DNA of 64,000 nt from a virus: positions 48,403 to 112,402 of IMG/VR virus record IMGVR_UViG_3300032093_000035; one strand, given 5' to 3'. Below the pieces are notes generated by a model. It saw nothing but the letters and a program-made list of their open reading frames with translations. It was not told where the DNA came from and made no database searches. Position 1 is the stretch's first letter, and the number at the start of each line of letters is the position of its first letter. A program made the translations under genes and the position numbers. Positions 47,888-56,584 of this stretch are shown piece after piece.

Positions 47888-48634
47888 TTACAACTCCTGT
47901 CGTATTGCTAATTTAGGTAAATATGATTTCCAAGTTGCCAACACCTTTTGCATTTCTGCATCAGTGATAGCACCACTTTCCACAAAGCCTTGCAAGAATG
48001 TTGTTACTGCTTCGCGGAATGGTGTACGAGTCTTTTTTGCTTTAAGATATAGTCCATGTATCATTGCCGGAATTTCTTTTGGCAACATGAAGTATTTGAA
48101 TGGTGGCACTTGTCCAGCCTCAATCTTCTTTCGCAGTGGCATATCCGATGCAATGTATTTGCCATCAATAGTATTCCATCCTGATTGAGTGATATGTTCG
48201 ATTTCATGTCGTAGCACATCTCGCAATTGCATTGCAACCTCACTTAAAACCTTAGGATACTCTGCAGGATCAATTTCGAATCGTACTTCAATTAATGGTG
48301 GTTCATCAGAATCTCGTTTAGTGCTATTATAAGCATCGCCTCCATAATTAAAATTATTTAGGCCATCGATCCATTGCACTTTAAGTGAAAGATAAAACTC
48401 TAATGGAATAGTTTCGTTTGAAACCTCTTCAAAATATATCTCTTCAAGCTCATCACTAGTAATCTGTGGTGCAGTGGCTGCATCTGTAAAATATATCTTC
48501 TTGCCAGCAAACTCACCATTAGGATCCTTAGTTGATGCAAAACTATCTTTAACAACTGATAACAATGTACGCGATAAACTAGTAACTAACGCGTCATAGC
48601 GTCCTTCTGTAATAAGTGTTTTCATTGATATCAT
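47888..48634 (-). CDS. Tagged metalloprotease-like protein
   Basis: A 248-aa protein starting MISMKTLITEGRYDALV, where the tag ends ITE/G. The core has LRDVLRHEIEHITQSGWNTI, a zinc-binding HExxH with a following helix, near residue 150, and a helical end. The N-terminal half is beta-rich. A tagged, particle-bound peptidase is the simplest reading; a role in head maturation is also possible. GATATTTATTAATATG immediately precedes the start. Confidence 0.7.
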   Translation of the reverse strand: MISMKTLITEGRYDALVTSLSRTLLSVVKDSFASTKDPNGEFAGKKIYFTDAATAPQITSDELEEIYFEEVSNETIPLEFYLSLKVQWIDGLNNFNYGGDAYNSTKRDSDEPPLIEVRFEIDPAEYPKVLSEVAMQLRDVLRHEIEHITQSGWNTIDGKYIASDMPLRKKIEAGQVPPFKYFMLPKEIPAMIHGLYLKAKKTRTPFREAVTTFLQGFVESGAITDAEMQKVLATWKSYLPKLAIRQEL

Positions 48635-48645
48635 ATTAATAAATA

Positions 48646-49197
48646 TCAGCCTAATAAATTATAGTTCCAGAATGTTTCTTTGTCTTTGTTGAATGGATTA
48701 CCGGTTTGTTGATAGTAACAGTTCAAGCAAAGCATCTGCAAATTTTCTATGCGATGATTGGTTTCATCCCCATCCATATGATCTAATAACAACGGCACTG
48801 TGTCGTCTGTTACCCTGCGTTCAGCATATCCACAACATGCACATTGCTCCGGCATAATGTTCAAGGCGAAGAGTCTGTTGCGAAGTTTCCAACCCGGATA
48901 ATTTGGATAATGTCCTTCTAGTATTTTATCAATTGAATATATACCTGCTGTGGCTCGTTGTGAGTCTTTGGTAATGCCTAAGCCGGCTTGGTTGGTATGC
49001 AGATCATAAAGTGTCTTACCTGTTTCCCGATCCACATACATTTTTGCATATTTCTTCCAGGTAGTGAAAGACACTTTGAGAAAGCGTGCCGCTTCTGCAT
49101 TTGATTTGGTGTTGGACATAGCATAACGAATATCTGACTCTGGCAGGTTAAAAGATTCCCTGCCTCGTCCATATACATATTTATACTGCTTGTCCAT
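48646..49197 (-). CDS. HNH endonuclease
   Basis: A 183-aa protein from MDKQYKYVYGRGRESFNLPE. The N-terminal half has helix-turn-helix-like SNAEAARFLKVSFTTWKKYA. The C-terminal half is an HNH module with a Cys4 zinc site: ECACCGY at the first knuckle, LLLDHMDGDETNHRIENLQM carrying His and Asn, and LCLNCYYQQTGN at the second knuckle. It cuts DNA; it may be a homing enzyme or a packaging accessory. Its start lies just after the stop of the gene upstream. Confidence 0.85.
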   Translation of the reverse strand: MDKQYKYVYGRGRESFNLPESDIRYAMSNTKSNAEAARFLKVSFTTWKKYAKMYVDRETGKTLYDLHTNQAGLGITKDSQRATAGIYSIDKILEGHYPNYPGWKLRNRLFALNIMPEQCACCGYAERRVTDDTVPLLLDHMDGDETNHRIENLQMLCLNCYYQQTGNPFNKDKETFWNYNLLG

Positions 49198-49199
49198 AA

Positions 49200-49586
49200 T
49201 CAATAAACACCCTTTTTACGAAGCTCTAATACCGCGGTTTTAGGCAGTGTCTTGCGTTCCCACATTTCACGCATCTCAGGCTTTAAGTTTCTGGTAAAGT
49301 CGAGGAACGTGGCCGGATATACCCCACTACGACGCTTTACTTCATCATACCAAGTAGAATAGGTTGAATACAATTCATCAAAGCGTTCTGCATCTGACAT
49401 TGTATCTTGATGTTCGAGTTGATCCTTAAGTGGCCACAAATCAATTGGCACATTTGGATCTTTGCGACGTGCTGGTAGGCGTGGTTGATTCTTTTCTCGA
49501 TTTATATTTCGTGTGATGAATTTATCCATCATATTAATACTACGATCTTTCGGGGACATCCCGGAGTGTGCAGATTTTTTACCCAT
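49200..49586 (-). CDS. Hypothetical protein
   Basis: A 128-aa protein (MGKKSAHSGMSPKDRSINMM), basic start, Pro/Lys-rich middle (LPARRKDPNVPIDLWPLKDQ), and helical end. No family recognised. It overlaps the HNH gene closely. Confidence 0.6.
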   Translation of the reverse strand: MGKKSAHSGMSPKDRSINMMDKFITRNINREKNQPRLPARRKDPNVPIDLWPLKDQLEHQDTMSDAERFDELYSTYSTWYDEVKRRSGVYPATFLDFTRNLKPEMREMWERKTLPKTAVLELRKKGVY

Positions 49587-49590
49587 AACC

Positions 49591-49767
49591 TTATTTCATT
49601 TTTTCTGTTAATACAACTATTCGTCTCCAAACATCTTCTGCTTGGTATATATACTTTTTGAACTCAACTACATTTTGTATAGTTCGTGCCTGATCTGCTT
49701 TGCGCAGGATTCGATGATATCGGGCGTGTAAAAACCCAATGCGAATTTTTCTTATCCAATTAATCAT
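49591..49767 (-). CDS. Small basic protein (58 aa)
   Basis: A 58-aa basic helical frame, MINWIRKIRIGFLHARYHRI then LRKADQARTIQNVVEFKKYI. It is coupled to clpS by an ATGA overlap at 49764-49767. Confidence 0.55.
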   Translation of the reverse strand: MINWIRKIRIGFLHARYHRILRKADQARTIQNVVEFKKYIYQAEDVWRRIVVLTEKMK

Positions 49768-50027
49768 TTTGATTGTTTTATAACTGTTACGTTTAACCCT
49801 TGATCTCGCAAGTCATCACATATATCAAGACATAAATCATATGCATCTACAAATACCGAACATTGCTTGTTGTTATGTGTAATTGTAGCACACTGAACTG
49901 CTTGATAATAATTGTGGCCGCAGATTTCAATTAGGCAATCGACTACATGCTCGACTGTATTTACGGCATCATCCATCAATACTACTTGATACTGGCCCCG
50001 TCTCTTTGTTAATTTTTTCTGTGACAT
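49764..50027 (-). CDS. clpS: ClpS-like adaptor
   Basis: An 87-aa protein from MSQKKLTKRRGQYQVVLMDD. The body follows ClpS closely: QYQVVLMDDAVNTVEHVVDC, LIEICGHNYYQAVQCATITH and CDDLRDQGLNVTVI. The family binds N-degron substrates through an acidic loop and a hydrophobic pocket and hands them to ClpAP or ClpCP. Here the loop is MDDAVNT, keeping both Asp. The longer form starting at 50072 is possible, but a start at 50027 leaves less overlap with the UVR-motif gene. A phage adaptor could steer host Clp protease or protect phage proteins. Confidence 0.85.
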   Translation of the reverse strand: MSQKKLTKRRGQYQVVLMDDAVNTVEHVVDCLIEICGHNYYQAVQCATITHNNKQCSVFVDAYDLCLDICDDLRDQGLNVTVIKQSK

Positions 50028-50202
50028 CTCTGATGATTGCTGCTTGTTCCCAAAACTCATTTTCTTTTGCATAATTTAAAGAATCGTTTAAAAATCTTAG
50101 TTTCCGATCCATGTTCCATTGGCCTGGCCATTCCCACTTGTTTGTGGACATGACGTTAATAGATTTAATGAATACTGTGTCTATAAAATTCTTTGTTTCC
50201 AT
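49969..50202 (-). CDS. UVR-motif protein overlapping clpS
   Basis: A 77-aa protein (alternative start at 50151, MSTNKWEW). Residues 32-65 (DRKLRFLNDSLNYAKENEFW, EQAAIIRDVTEKI) match the UVR motif shared by UvrB, UvrC and McsA-like proteins, a helical hairpin that binds partners such as Clp ATPases. It overlaps clpS by about 60 bases in another frame. The pairing suggests a phage Clp-control module. Confidence 0.65.
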   Translation of the reverse strand: METKNFIDTVFIKSINVMSTNKWEWPGQWNMDRKLRFLNDSLNYAKENEFWEQAAIIRDVTEKINKETGPVSSSIDG

Positions 50203-50253
50203 ACTATATTATATGAAATTATTTTGTGGTATCCAAATTGATAACTAATCAGA

Positions 50254-50580
50254 TTATTTGCTGTTCCGAATGATCAACTCACCTAAAACTTCTAATCGAC
50301 CTACTTCTCGTTGAAACTCGATTTGAGTCATGGAAGTAGATATTTTCTTGTAGGTAGCATCATATTCTTTTTTTGCGGCTTCTAAATCAAATTTACCTTC
50401 TGCAGCCCGTTTGTAGTATGGCAGTTTTACTTTGAAATGGTGCCATGTTAGTAGAGCTAACCCGCCTTTCTTTTTTGCATTGTCAGAAATCTTTTCTGCA
50501 CCAGACTCGCGGGTGTCAGCAAATGATTCAAAAGTATCTGGTTTGTCTTTTGCTTCAAAAAGTAAATTACGTAGTTTCAT
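50254..50580 (-). CDS. Tagged small hypothetical protein
   Basis: A 108-aa protein starting MKLRNLLFEAKDKPD, a nine-residue form of the tag with an LLFE/A junction. The body is basic and helical (KKKGGLALLTWHHFKVKLPY) with a C-terminal REVGRLEVLGELIIR. Probably carried in the particle. Function unknown. Confidence 0.65.
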   Translation of the reverse strand: MKLRNLLFEAKDKPDTFESFADTRESGAEKISDNAKKKGGLALLTWHHFKVKLPYYKRAAEGKFDLEAAKKEYDATYKKISTSMTQIEFQREVGRLEVLGELIIRNSK

Positions 50581-50592
50581 ATTAATAAATAT

Positions 50593-51231
50593 TTACTTGT
50601 TTGGTTTCTCCGGTTTGAATTCAGTTATATATGAATAATCTGTTTCATATCCAGATTTACCTTCAACTGAATAAACTGTCATATCAATTTTATATCCTGG
50701 ATTTTTGTCAATTCGTTTATACGTCCAAGCAGTATCGATCCATATGATGCGGTTGTTAGGATATATAAAGTAGTTGCCATTATCCATTTTGAATACATGT
50801 CCACATTTGTGTTCTGGAGTTTCAGAGAAGTTTGTGTCTAACACGTTTCGATTTTCATGTGACCAATCCAGAGTGAATAAATATACACCCTGGCGTTTTA
50901 CACCTGTTATGGAAATTAAATCTGCTCGTAACCCGGATAATCGCTCTCGTACTTGCACATCAATGTATGATGAAAAACAGTCCCAATAAACATGTTCTGT
51001 TAGTGGTAATCGTTCTGCATCTTTTCGCCATGCAAATGCATTAATGGGCCTTCTAGTCCAATTGACTCCATTTTCTAAGAATGCCTCAAATAATGGAGTT
51101 CTTTTTTGAATAGATGCAACACTGTGCACATCTGCGGCTGTGAATTCACCATGACCTTTTTCATGGTTAAATAAAAACTCATTTCGTATATAACATGTTA
51201 GAGTTGGAACATTTGCGTTTAAATACGCCAT
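50593..51231 (-). CDS. Conserved phage protein of unknown function
   Basis: A 212-aa protein starting MAYLNANVPTLTCYIRNEFL. Its pattern - EKGHGEF near residue 24, a central LYWDCFS-like VYWDCFSSYI, LFTLDWSHE, CGHVFKMDNGNYFIYPNNRI - is one I recognise from many cyanophage- and marine-type phages, always as an unnamed protein. No catalytic motif is known. Next to tagged and UVR/ClpS genes. Confidence 0.7.
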   Translation of the reverse strand: MAYLNANVPTLTCYIRNEFLFNHEKGHGEFTAADVHSVASIQKRTPLFEAFLENGVNWTRRPINAFAWRKDAERLPLTEHVYWDCFSSYIDVQVRERLSGLRADLISITGVKRQGVYLFTLDWSHENRNVLDTNFSETPEHKCGHVFKMDNGNYFIYPNNRIIWIDTAWTYKRIDKNPGYKIDMTVYSVEGKSGYETDYSYITEFKPEKPNK

Positions 51232-51236
51232 ATAAC

Positions 51237-51716
51237 TTATTTTTTATGTTTAAAATATTGAACTTCCCGTTCATGTTCCTCCGCGGCTGATTTAGAATCA
51301 AATGTTCCTAAGTTTTTACCTGCGTGGCTGTATAAGCGATATCCGGATTTTACTTTGCGAATAATCTCACGAATAAAGTTTTTCATTTCAGCTTGATTGT
51401 TAAGCGTAACTGGTACGAATTGTGGTTGCTGTGAATTGTATGCATCATCATTGCTATGTTGCATTCCCTTAGGACTTGTTTGCAACGAATTCATGATGAA
51501 TCCACCAACTTCTTCTACATCGTCTTTGGATGTTGCAATATGATCTACTGCCCACCCATGTCCATTAGAAAGAATTCGATCTACCTGAGCCGGATCCATT
51601 TGCAACAATGCATCTACCGATTTTTTGATAGTCTTTAAGTTTTCAAAAAACATGTAATTGCTAGTGTTGGTATAATCCATTTCAGAGTTACAACCACATT
51701 CGTTCAGTCGTTTCAT
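51237..51716 (-). CDS. Conserved phage protein with LYSxxGKNLGTFDS end
   Basis: A 159-aa protein starting MKRLNECGCNSEMDYTNTSN. It has GHGWAVDHIATSKDDVEEVG in the middle and YRLYSHAGKNLGTFDSKSAA near the end, followed by EEHEREVQYFKHKK. Both blocks are familiar from unnamed proteins of large phages. The start LNE is a weak form of the tag. An in-frame ATG 12 codons upstream was rejected because the 56-aa gene ends there. Confidence 0.65.
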   Translation of the reverse strand: MKRLNECGCNSEMDYTNTSNYMFFENLKTIKKSVDALLQMDPAQVDRILSNGHGWAVDHIATSKDDVEEVGGFIMNSLQTSPKGMQHSNDDAYNSQQPQFVPVTLNNQAEMKNFIREIIRKVKSGYRLYSHAGKNLGTFDSKSAAEEHEREVQYFKHKK

Positions 51717-51717
51717 G

Positions 51718-51888
51718 TTATGCCTTTTTAGCAACGATAGACCAAATTGCACCCGTAAGTGTCATTGCTCCACCAACAATCTCAGTTACTACAGTTTCGT
51801 CAACTAAACCTTTCATCACGAAGATACCTCCGACAAAAGTTAATGCGTGACGAACAATTCCTAGAATTTGTTCTTTTGTAAGTTTCAT
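51718..51888 (-). CDS. Small holin-like membrane protein
   Basis: A 56-aa frame, MKLTKEQILGIVRHALTFVG then GIFVMKGLVDETVVTEIVGG, with two hydrophobic segments and a GAIWSIVAKK end. This resembles the small Pam3 gp28-type putative holins. It is far from the lysis operon and could be structural. The late-type motif at 51902-51910 and AAAGGAAC precede it. Confidence 0.65.
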   Translation of the reverse strand: MKLTKEQILGIVRHALTFVGGIFVMKGLVDETVVTEIVGGAMTLTGAIWSIVAKKA

Positions 51889-51901
51889 ATTGTTCCTTTA
51901 T

Positions 51902-51910
51902 TATAAATAT
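51902..51910 (-). promoter_or_regulatory. Late-type ATATTTATA motif
   Basis: Minus-strand ATATTTATAATAAAGGAAC before the start at 51888. Confidence 0.5.
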
Positions 51911-51912
51911 CA

Positions 51913-52512
51913 TTATGATTTCTTTAGCTGCAATACAACGTTAATACCATATACTGCAGACGTAGTTGCACTTTCTCGAAGTTGAATATTAATTAAATCA
52001 CCGAGTAATACATCTATTGCCGAATTGCTTACAGCTTTATCGACAAATGAGGTAAGATCTAAACCAGCAGCAACTTGACCTACAACAGTACCATTTTTTG
52101 CTATACTAACTTTGACATCTGCAGCGCCTTGAGTCGTAGTATATGATGTAGCGCTACCCGACACAATAACACCAGTAAATGGTGCAAATATTCCTATTCG
52201 GTTAGCAGTTGGATATGGCGCTGTTGGAACGCCTCCTATATAGTTAATGCTACCAGAAGTAGTATTTGTTTTCATTGAATGAAAAAATGTAAGAGTCATA
52301 TACTCTGCAGCCCCAGCTGCATTCACTGCATATGATGCAGTTGTTGCAAATGATGCTGTGCCTAACAATGTCCCGGTAAATGATCCTGTAAATGATCCGC
52401 TAGCTATAACGGTATCAGTGCTACCTCCACTTAATGCATCAATCGATCTAGTTACATGTGCTGCTTGTATAGTACCACCGTCGGTAATACCTGTTTTATT
52501 TATTATCGCCAT
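51913..52512 (-). CDS. Virion structural protein, fibre- or decoration-like
   Basis: A 199-aa protein starting MAIINKTGITDGGTIQAAHV. It contains GSFTGSFTGTLLGTASFATT-type repeats near residue 40, a pattern typical of phage tail fibres and head fibres, and a beta-rich C-terminal domain (TANRIGIFAPFTGVIVSGSA, DLINIQLRESATTSAVYGIN). Expected to be exposed on the particle. AAAAAAAGGAAC leader. Confidence 0.7.
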   Translation of the reverse strand: MAIINKTGITDGGTIQAAHVTRSIDALSGGSTDTVIASGSFTGSFTGTLLGTASFATTASYAVNAAGAAEYMTLTFFHSMKTNTTSGSINYIGGVPTAPYPTANRIGIFAPFTGVIVSGSATSYTTTQGAADVKVSIAKNGTVVGQVAAGLDLTSFVDKAVSNSAIDVLLGDLINIQLRESATTSAVYGINVVLQLKKS

Positions 52513-52702
52513 TGTCTATGTTCCTTTTTTTATATATCGGCCAATTTTTTGTTTGTTCGTTTAACCAGGCCTGTCGATCATCACACCCACAATCTTCATC
52601 TAGTATCTGTGCAATTCGTTTTGCTAGCTGATCTAATCCTGTTGCAACAGTTATTTTTTTAATATCGTCGCCTAAGCCTTTACTTTGCATCAATTCCTCC
52701 AT
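52496..52702 (-). CDS. Conserved small phage protein with CGCDxRxxxLN motif
   Basis: A 68-aa protein with LGDDIKKITVATGLDQLAKR and EDCGCDDRQAWLNEQ. The G-L-G-D-x-I...ATG-L...DCGC-x-x-R-x-x-x-L-N pattern recurs in many large phages without a known role. It overlaps both neighbours (17 and 23 bases). Confidence 0.65.
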   Translation of the reverse strand: MEELMQSKGLGDDIKKITVATGLDQLAKRIAQILDEDCGCDDRQAWLNEQTKNWPIYKKRNIDNGDNK

Positions 52703-54038
52703 TGTTCATTGAGTTTCTAAGTTGCATGATCATTGTTTGATACTGAGCCGTTTGTGGTATTTCAAACACAGTTCGTCCTGGAAACTGATAATCATGTTCT
52801 GGATGCATCATTAGCATATGACCCGTTTCATCAATTCCTAACACAGGATGTGCTACTTCACGCATTGTGATCGCCCCGGTTGGAGTTGGTATCATGGTGC
52901 AGAAGCCTGGATGTTTCCATTGTCCTTCTGGATCAATTACTCCGCCTGTTTTTCGTATAACATTGGCCCAACCTTTAAGGTCTAATGGTCGTTTGCGCGT
53001 AACATGCAAAACCAATGATTCTGTTATTTCTTTTTCATCGTCTGATTTTAGGAAGGCAGATGGCATAATATGTTTATCCATTTTGAGTGCCTTTGCTAGT
53101 ATTGCTACTAAACTACCACCTGGCATAATTGCTACTGTAGTTAGTCCTAACAGTTTCACCACATCTTTCATTTGGTTACGAACCCATGCCCATTCTTCCG
53201 AAGTTAGTTTCTCACCGTTAATATGACGAAGCAGCATCACCATGGCTTGTTTGGTTTCATCTTTCTCAGTACGCATTGCCGAAATAAAGTGTTTTACTTT
53301 ATCCTTTGCTTTGTTAACTGTGTCAGCCATATTGATTTCATTTAAAGAACTTTCTAACGCAAGTTGACCCATTGTAATCTTTTTTTCAAGGTTCTTTAAA
53401 CGTTCGATATATCCTTTATTACGTAGATGTTTGAATGCCATGTTTTCCACCGAATACTCGCCTTCTGCTTCTAAACCAGTTTGGCGAAGATGCTGGAGTC
53501 GTTGTGTGATGTTTTTAATTTTTTGTTCTATGTGTGGATCCGTCTCTTTGAGTGAATCAATATCGTATTCGTATGGTTCTGCTTTTTGTTGAATGGCTCC
53601 ATCATCTACAGTAACAGTGTCGGAGGCTGGTTTGCGTATCCATTTATCACGTAGCACGGAATATATTCCTACTGATGAATGCAAGTCCTCATTTGAATCT
53701 TGGGCATACAACTCAATGTTCATGCCTTTATATGTTAAAGGGTGTGTAGTGTTCCATATGCTTTTCTTTGCATGCATATAATTTTTAACTATGTGTAGAT
53801 TGTCTCCAATTTCTAAATAGTTAATAACAACATGCAAATCAATATCACTATGTTCCGTCCAATTGTAATTAGCACTACTACCGATGATTATAACATCATG
53901 GATATCACAACGTACTTCTAAGAAATTGTAAAATGCTTTTGCAATTTTCATGAACCCAACACGAAGCTTGGGATGAAGTTTGTCTCCATCCCAAAGCTTT
54001 GGATTAAGTGTGCTATGTGTTTGATATTCGGTTATCAT
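52680..54038 (-). CDS. Nucleotidyltransferase fused to LETM1-like domain
   Basis: A 452-aa protein. Residues 25-110 form a minimal nucleotidyltransferase: IIIGSSANYNWTEHSDIDLH with GS and the DxD metal pair. A coiled linker follows. Residues 255-330 (MVMLLRHINGEKLTSEEWAW, VRNQMKDVVKLLGLTTVAIM, PGGSLVAILAKALK..IMPSAF) resemble the LETM1-type ribosome-binding domain. Residues 340-450 are beta-rich. It could modify RNA or protein at the ribosome, by inference. Starts 3 bp from the 837-aa gene. Confidence 0.7.
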   Translation of the reverse strand: MITEYQTHSTLNPKLWDGDKLHPKLRVGFMKIAKAFYNFLEVRCDIHDVIIIGSSANYNWTEHSDIDLHVVINYLEIGDNLHIVKNYMHAKKSIWNTTHPLTYKGMNIELYAQDSNEDLHSSVGIYSVLRDKWIRKPASDTVTVDDGAIQQKAEPYEYDIDSLKETDPHIEQKIKNITQRLQHLRQTGLEAEGEYSVENMAFKHLRNKGYIERLKNLEKKITMGQLALESSLNEINMADTVNKAKDKVKHFISAMRTEKDETKQAMVMLLRHINGEKLTSEEWAWVRNQMKDVVKLLGLTTVAIMPGGSLVAILAKALKMDKHIMPSAFLKSDDEKEITESLVLHVTRKRPLDLKGWANVIRKTGGVIDPEGQWKHPGFCTMIPTPTGAITMREVAHPVLGIDETGHMLMMHPEHDYQFPGRTVFEIPQTAQYQTMIMQLRNSMNNGGIDAK

Positions 54039-54040
54039 TG

Positions 54041-56554
54041 TTATTTCGTATTAGTAGCAGTCGGTGTAGCAAACTTAACTTTTTCAACATTACCTTTTTC
54101 ATCTCGTGTTACAAAATCATAATCGCCTGGATCAGATTTATATACTGGTAATGTTTTTGATGCTATTTTATCCGTTCCTTCTACGGCGCCTTTTATTACT
54201 GGTTTAACATATGAGTTATACATGTTTCGTACCGCATTAAATGATCCAAATGCCCATGCTAATAATGATACAATGAATCCTTGTCGCTGGTCTCGGTTTT
54301 CGGTATACACGCCAGTTTTTTCTAGTAAATCTTGAAATTCATTGTAAATTACATCTAATGCTTTTGGTCTAGCAAACAATCGTTTTATAACATACAACAT
54401 CATCTCAATTGCTTTAAAGAGCCAACTCAGCCACGCACCGCCATTCGTACTTAGCCATTTCATTGGTGATTCAAACAGTGGATCTAAAATCCCGGAAGAT
54501 CTCCAATCATACTTGAATGTTCCAAGTACGCGGCCGGCATCATATGTACGGTGAATTGCGTTTGGTAACAGTGCACAGAATCTAGCCCAAAACGTTTTTG
54601 TATATTCGACAAAAATTAAATTACCTGTATTAATTGTTTCTTTAATAAATTGGTTGGTCCAAAGTCGTTGTGCTTCTTTACCTACTACGCTACCGCCTAC
54701 TGTTTTTGTAGCCATGAACAATGGAACGATTATTTTCTTGTAAATTTCATCACCTTTACCAGAGTTGATAGTTTTTGCAATTGCACCCCAAATCTCAGCA
54801 TCGATATTTTTAGTAGTAGTATTCAATAAATCTGCAGGTAGTCCCAATGTTCGAAGCATGTTTATATTTACAGCACCGCCTGGTAATCTAAATGCTGCCG
54901 TTTTAATCCATGTTGTTATAGAATCTCTGTTTTTATTTAAAATATTAAACAATATCGTTCTACCGCCAGGCGTATTTAACACTGATGCTAAGAATACATC
55001 CGGACGTTTTCTACATAAAACCGTAAATGAGTTTACCATGTTCGAGGCTACCGAATCCCATACTTTTTTTGGAAGCATTGCAACAACATTTCCCCATACT
55101 TTTCCTAACATGGTTGGGGCAGTGTTTTTGAAGAATTTAGATGTAGCAAGTAAAATTTCTTTTTTATTTTTTTTGCTATATGTTTTAACCGCAGTAGCTA
55201 AAAATACTTCATCCGCACCTTCTTCTGCAATTTTTAATAATCGTTCTGATTTAGCTGCGTTAATAAGAGCCCAGTTTTGGAATGCATCGCCATACCGTAA
55301 TACCAACTGTTCTCCAATTCTCGATAACGCAGCATTTGTTGCCCGAAAACCTTTTACAAAATTTAATAATAATTGTTTTAAGTTTTTTATTTTAGCTAGT
55401 TTGCTAAACTTTTTAATAAATTCTTTTACATTTTTACGTTGGCGTGCATTTGTTCTCCACATTTCTAGGAATGCTTCTTCTGATTTCATTGCTGCTTGTA
55501 TCGCTTCTGGTCCAACTTTACCACCAAATTTTACCGCTGCTATAAGTCGTTTACTACCTAACTTAATGATACTACCAGCAAATGGAATAACCGCAATCAT
55601 TGATAAGCATCCTTCTAATTTGCGGCCGCGAATGAAATAAGCAATTCCATTAAGTAAATCAATTATATCACCATATCCTGGAATTAATCCTGCCCAATCC
55701 AATATAGACTGTATGGTATCTTTTACTTGTTCTAATGGTTTATCGGATATATCTTCAAATCCACGTGCTGAACGCTTATATAAATTTGGATCTTTAAGTC
55801 CATGTCCTGCTATTAAAAAGAATCTTTTAATCCACCCGGATTCCTTATACACATCAAATTCACCAGATTTTACATCATCGGTTAAGTTAAATATTAAATT
55901 TTTACCTTTTTTATAAATGTATCCGAATACTTGTCCGCCTGGATTACTTATTTGAATTTTATTTCCAGTTAGCTTCCATTTGAATTTAGTACTAGTACTT
56001 AAATCTGGTCGCATATAAACATATCCGTCAGATTGGAAATGAAACAATGTTCCTGATTTTAAATCTGCGGCATACACCGGGACTTGCCAGTTATACGAGT
56101 TTACCGCAGCATTCGTTAAACGTCCTGCATTGTTTGGAGATAATTTATCTGTACGGAATACTTGGGTTTTAAACAATTGCTCTGCTGGGGCTAAATTCTC
56201 TGGCCATGGTTTTAACTTTTTACTCGCAATTATCTTATCCATTTCTTTTTCGTTTTTCGTTAAGAATGAATTAGGCCCCATTTGTGTAGGGAATACTCGT
56301 AAATTTGGATCTGGCTTTAACGGATCAAATGTTGTTTTTTGTGTTACAAGTTTTGTTAGTGAATCTTCTTCCCGGGCAGTTAATAATTGTTCACTTAAAA
56401 CTGCATCTTTTTGAAAAGCTTCGCGGAGCACTGCTTCTATAGTTAACTCATTCTGAAGAGCTGATGTATTAGTGTCTGTCGGTGTAGGTTTGATATCACG
56501 AAGTATCGCTTCTCGCAATACAACATCTAACGTAATGTTTGTAGATTGATTCAT
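54041..56554 (-). CDS. Large particle-type protein with pretoxin-like segment
   Basis: An 837-aa protein. The first 75 residues have two VLREA-type sites (VVLREAILRD and AVLREAFQKD) and AVLSEQ, consistent with head-protease sites. Residues 140-260 are beta-rich. Around 270-330, ILDWAGLIPGYGDIIDLLNG then AYFIRGRKLEGCLSMIAVIP, FAGSIIKLGS resembles the PT-domain that precedes polymorphic toxins. The rest is long helical (about 340-770) without a toxin domain I know. It is probably carried in or on the particle. A late-type motif lies upstream. Confidence 0.65.
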   Translation of the reverse strand: MNQSTNITLDVVLREAILRDIKPTPTDTNTSALQNELTIEAVLREAFQKDAVLSEQLLTAREEDSLTKLVTQKTTFDPLKPDPNLRVFPTQMGPNSFLTKNEKEMDKIIASKKLKPWPENLAPAEQLFKTQVFRTDKLSPNNAGRLTNAAVNSYNWQVPVYAADLKSGTLFHFQSDGYVYMRPDLSTSTKFKWKLTGNKIQISNPGGQVFGYIYKKGKNLIFNLTDDVKSGEFDVYKESGWIKRFFLIAGHGLKDPNLYKRSARGFEDISDKPLEQVKDTIQSILDWAGLIPGYGDIIDLLNGIAYFIRGRKLEGCLSMIAVIPFAGSIIKLGSKRLIAAVKFGGKVGPEAIQAAMKSEEAFLEMWRTNARQRKNVKEFIKKFSKLAKIKNLKQLLLNFVKGFRATNAALSRIGEQLVLRYGDAFQNWALINAAKSERLLKIAEEGADEVFLATAVKTYSKKNKKEILLATSKFFKNTAPTMLGKVWGNVVAMLPKKVWDSVASNMVNSFTVLCRKRPDVFLASVLNTPGGRTILFNILNKNRDSITTWIKTAAFRLPGGAVNINMLRTLGLPADLLNTTTKNIDAEIWGAIAKTINSGKGDEIYKKIIVPLFMATKTVGGSVVGKEAQRLWTNQFIKETINTGNLIFVEYTKTFWARFCALLPNAIHRTYDAGRVLGTFKYDWRSSGILDPLFESPMKWLSTNGGAWLSWLFKAIEMMLYVIKRLFARPKALDVIYNEFQDLLEKTGVYTENRDQRQGFIVSLLAWAFGSFNAVRNMYNSYVKPVIKGAVEGTDKIASKTLPVYKSDPGDYDFVTRDEKGNVEKVKFATPTATNTK

Positions 56555-56573
56555 ATTATAATTTCCTATTTAT

Positions 56574-56582
56574 TATAAATAT
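56574..56582 (-). promoter_or_regulatory. Late-type ATATTTATA motif
   Basis: Minus-strand GATATTTATAATAAATAGG before the start at 56554. Confidence 0.5.
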
Positions 56583-56584
56583 CA

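Noticed and set aside
54765-55640. Plus-strand open frame of 291 codons
   Set aside because: It mirrors the helical part of the 837-aa protein, has no promoter or leader, and its composition is what antisense of Ala/Lys-rich helices gives.
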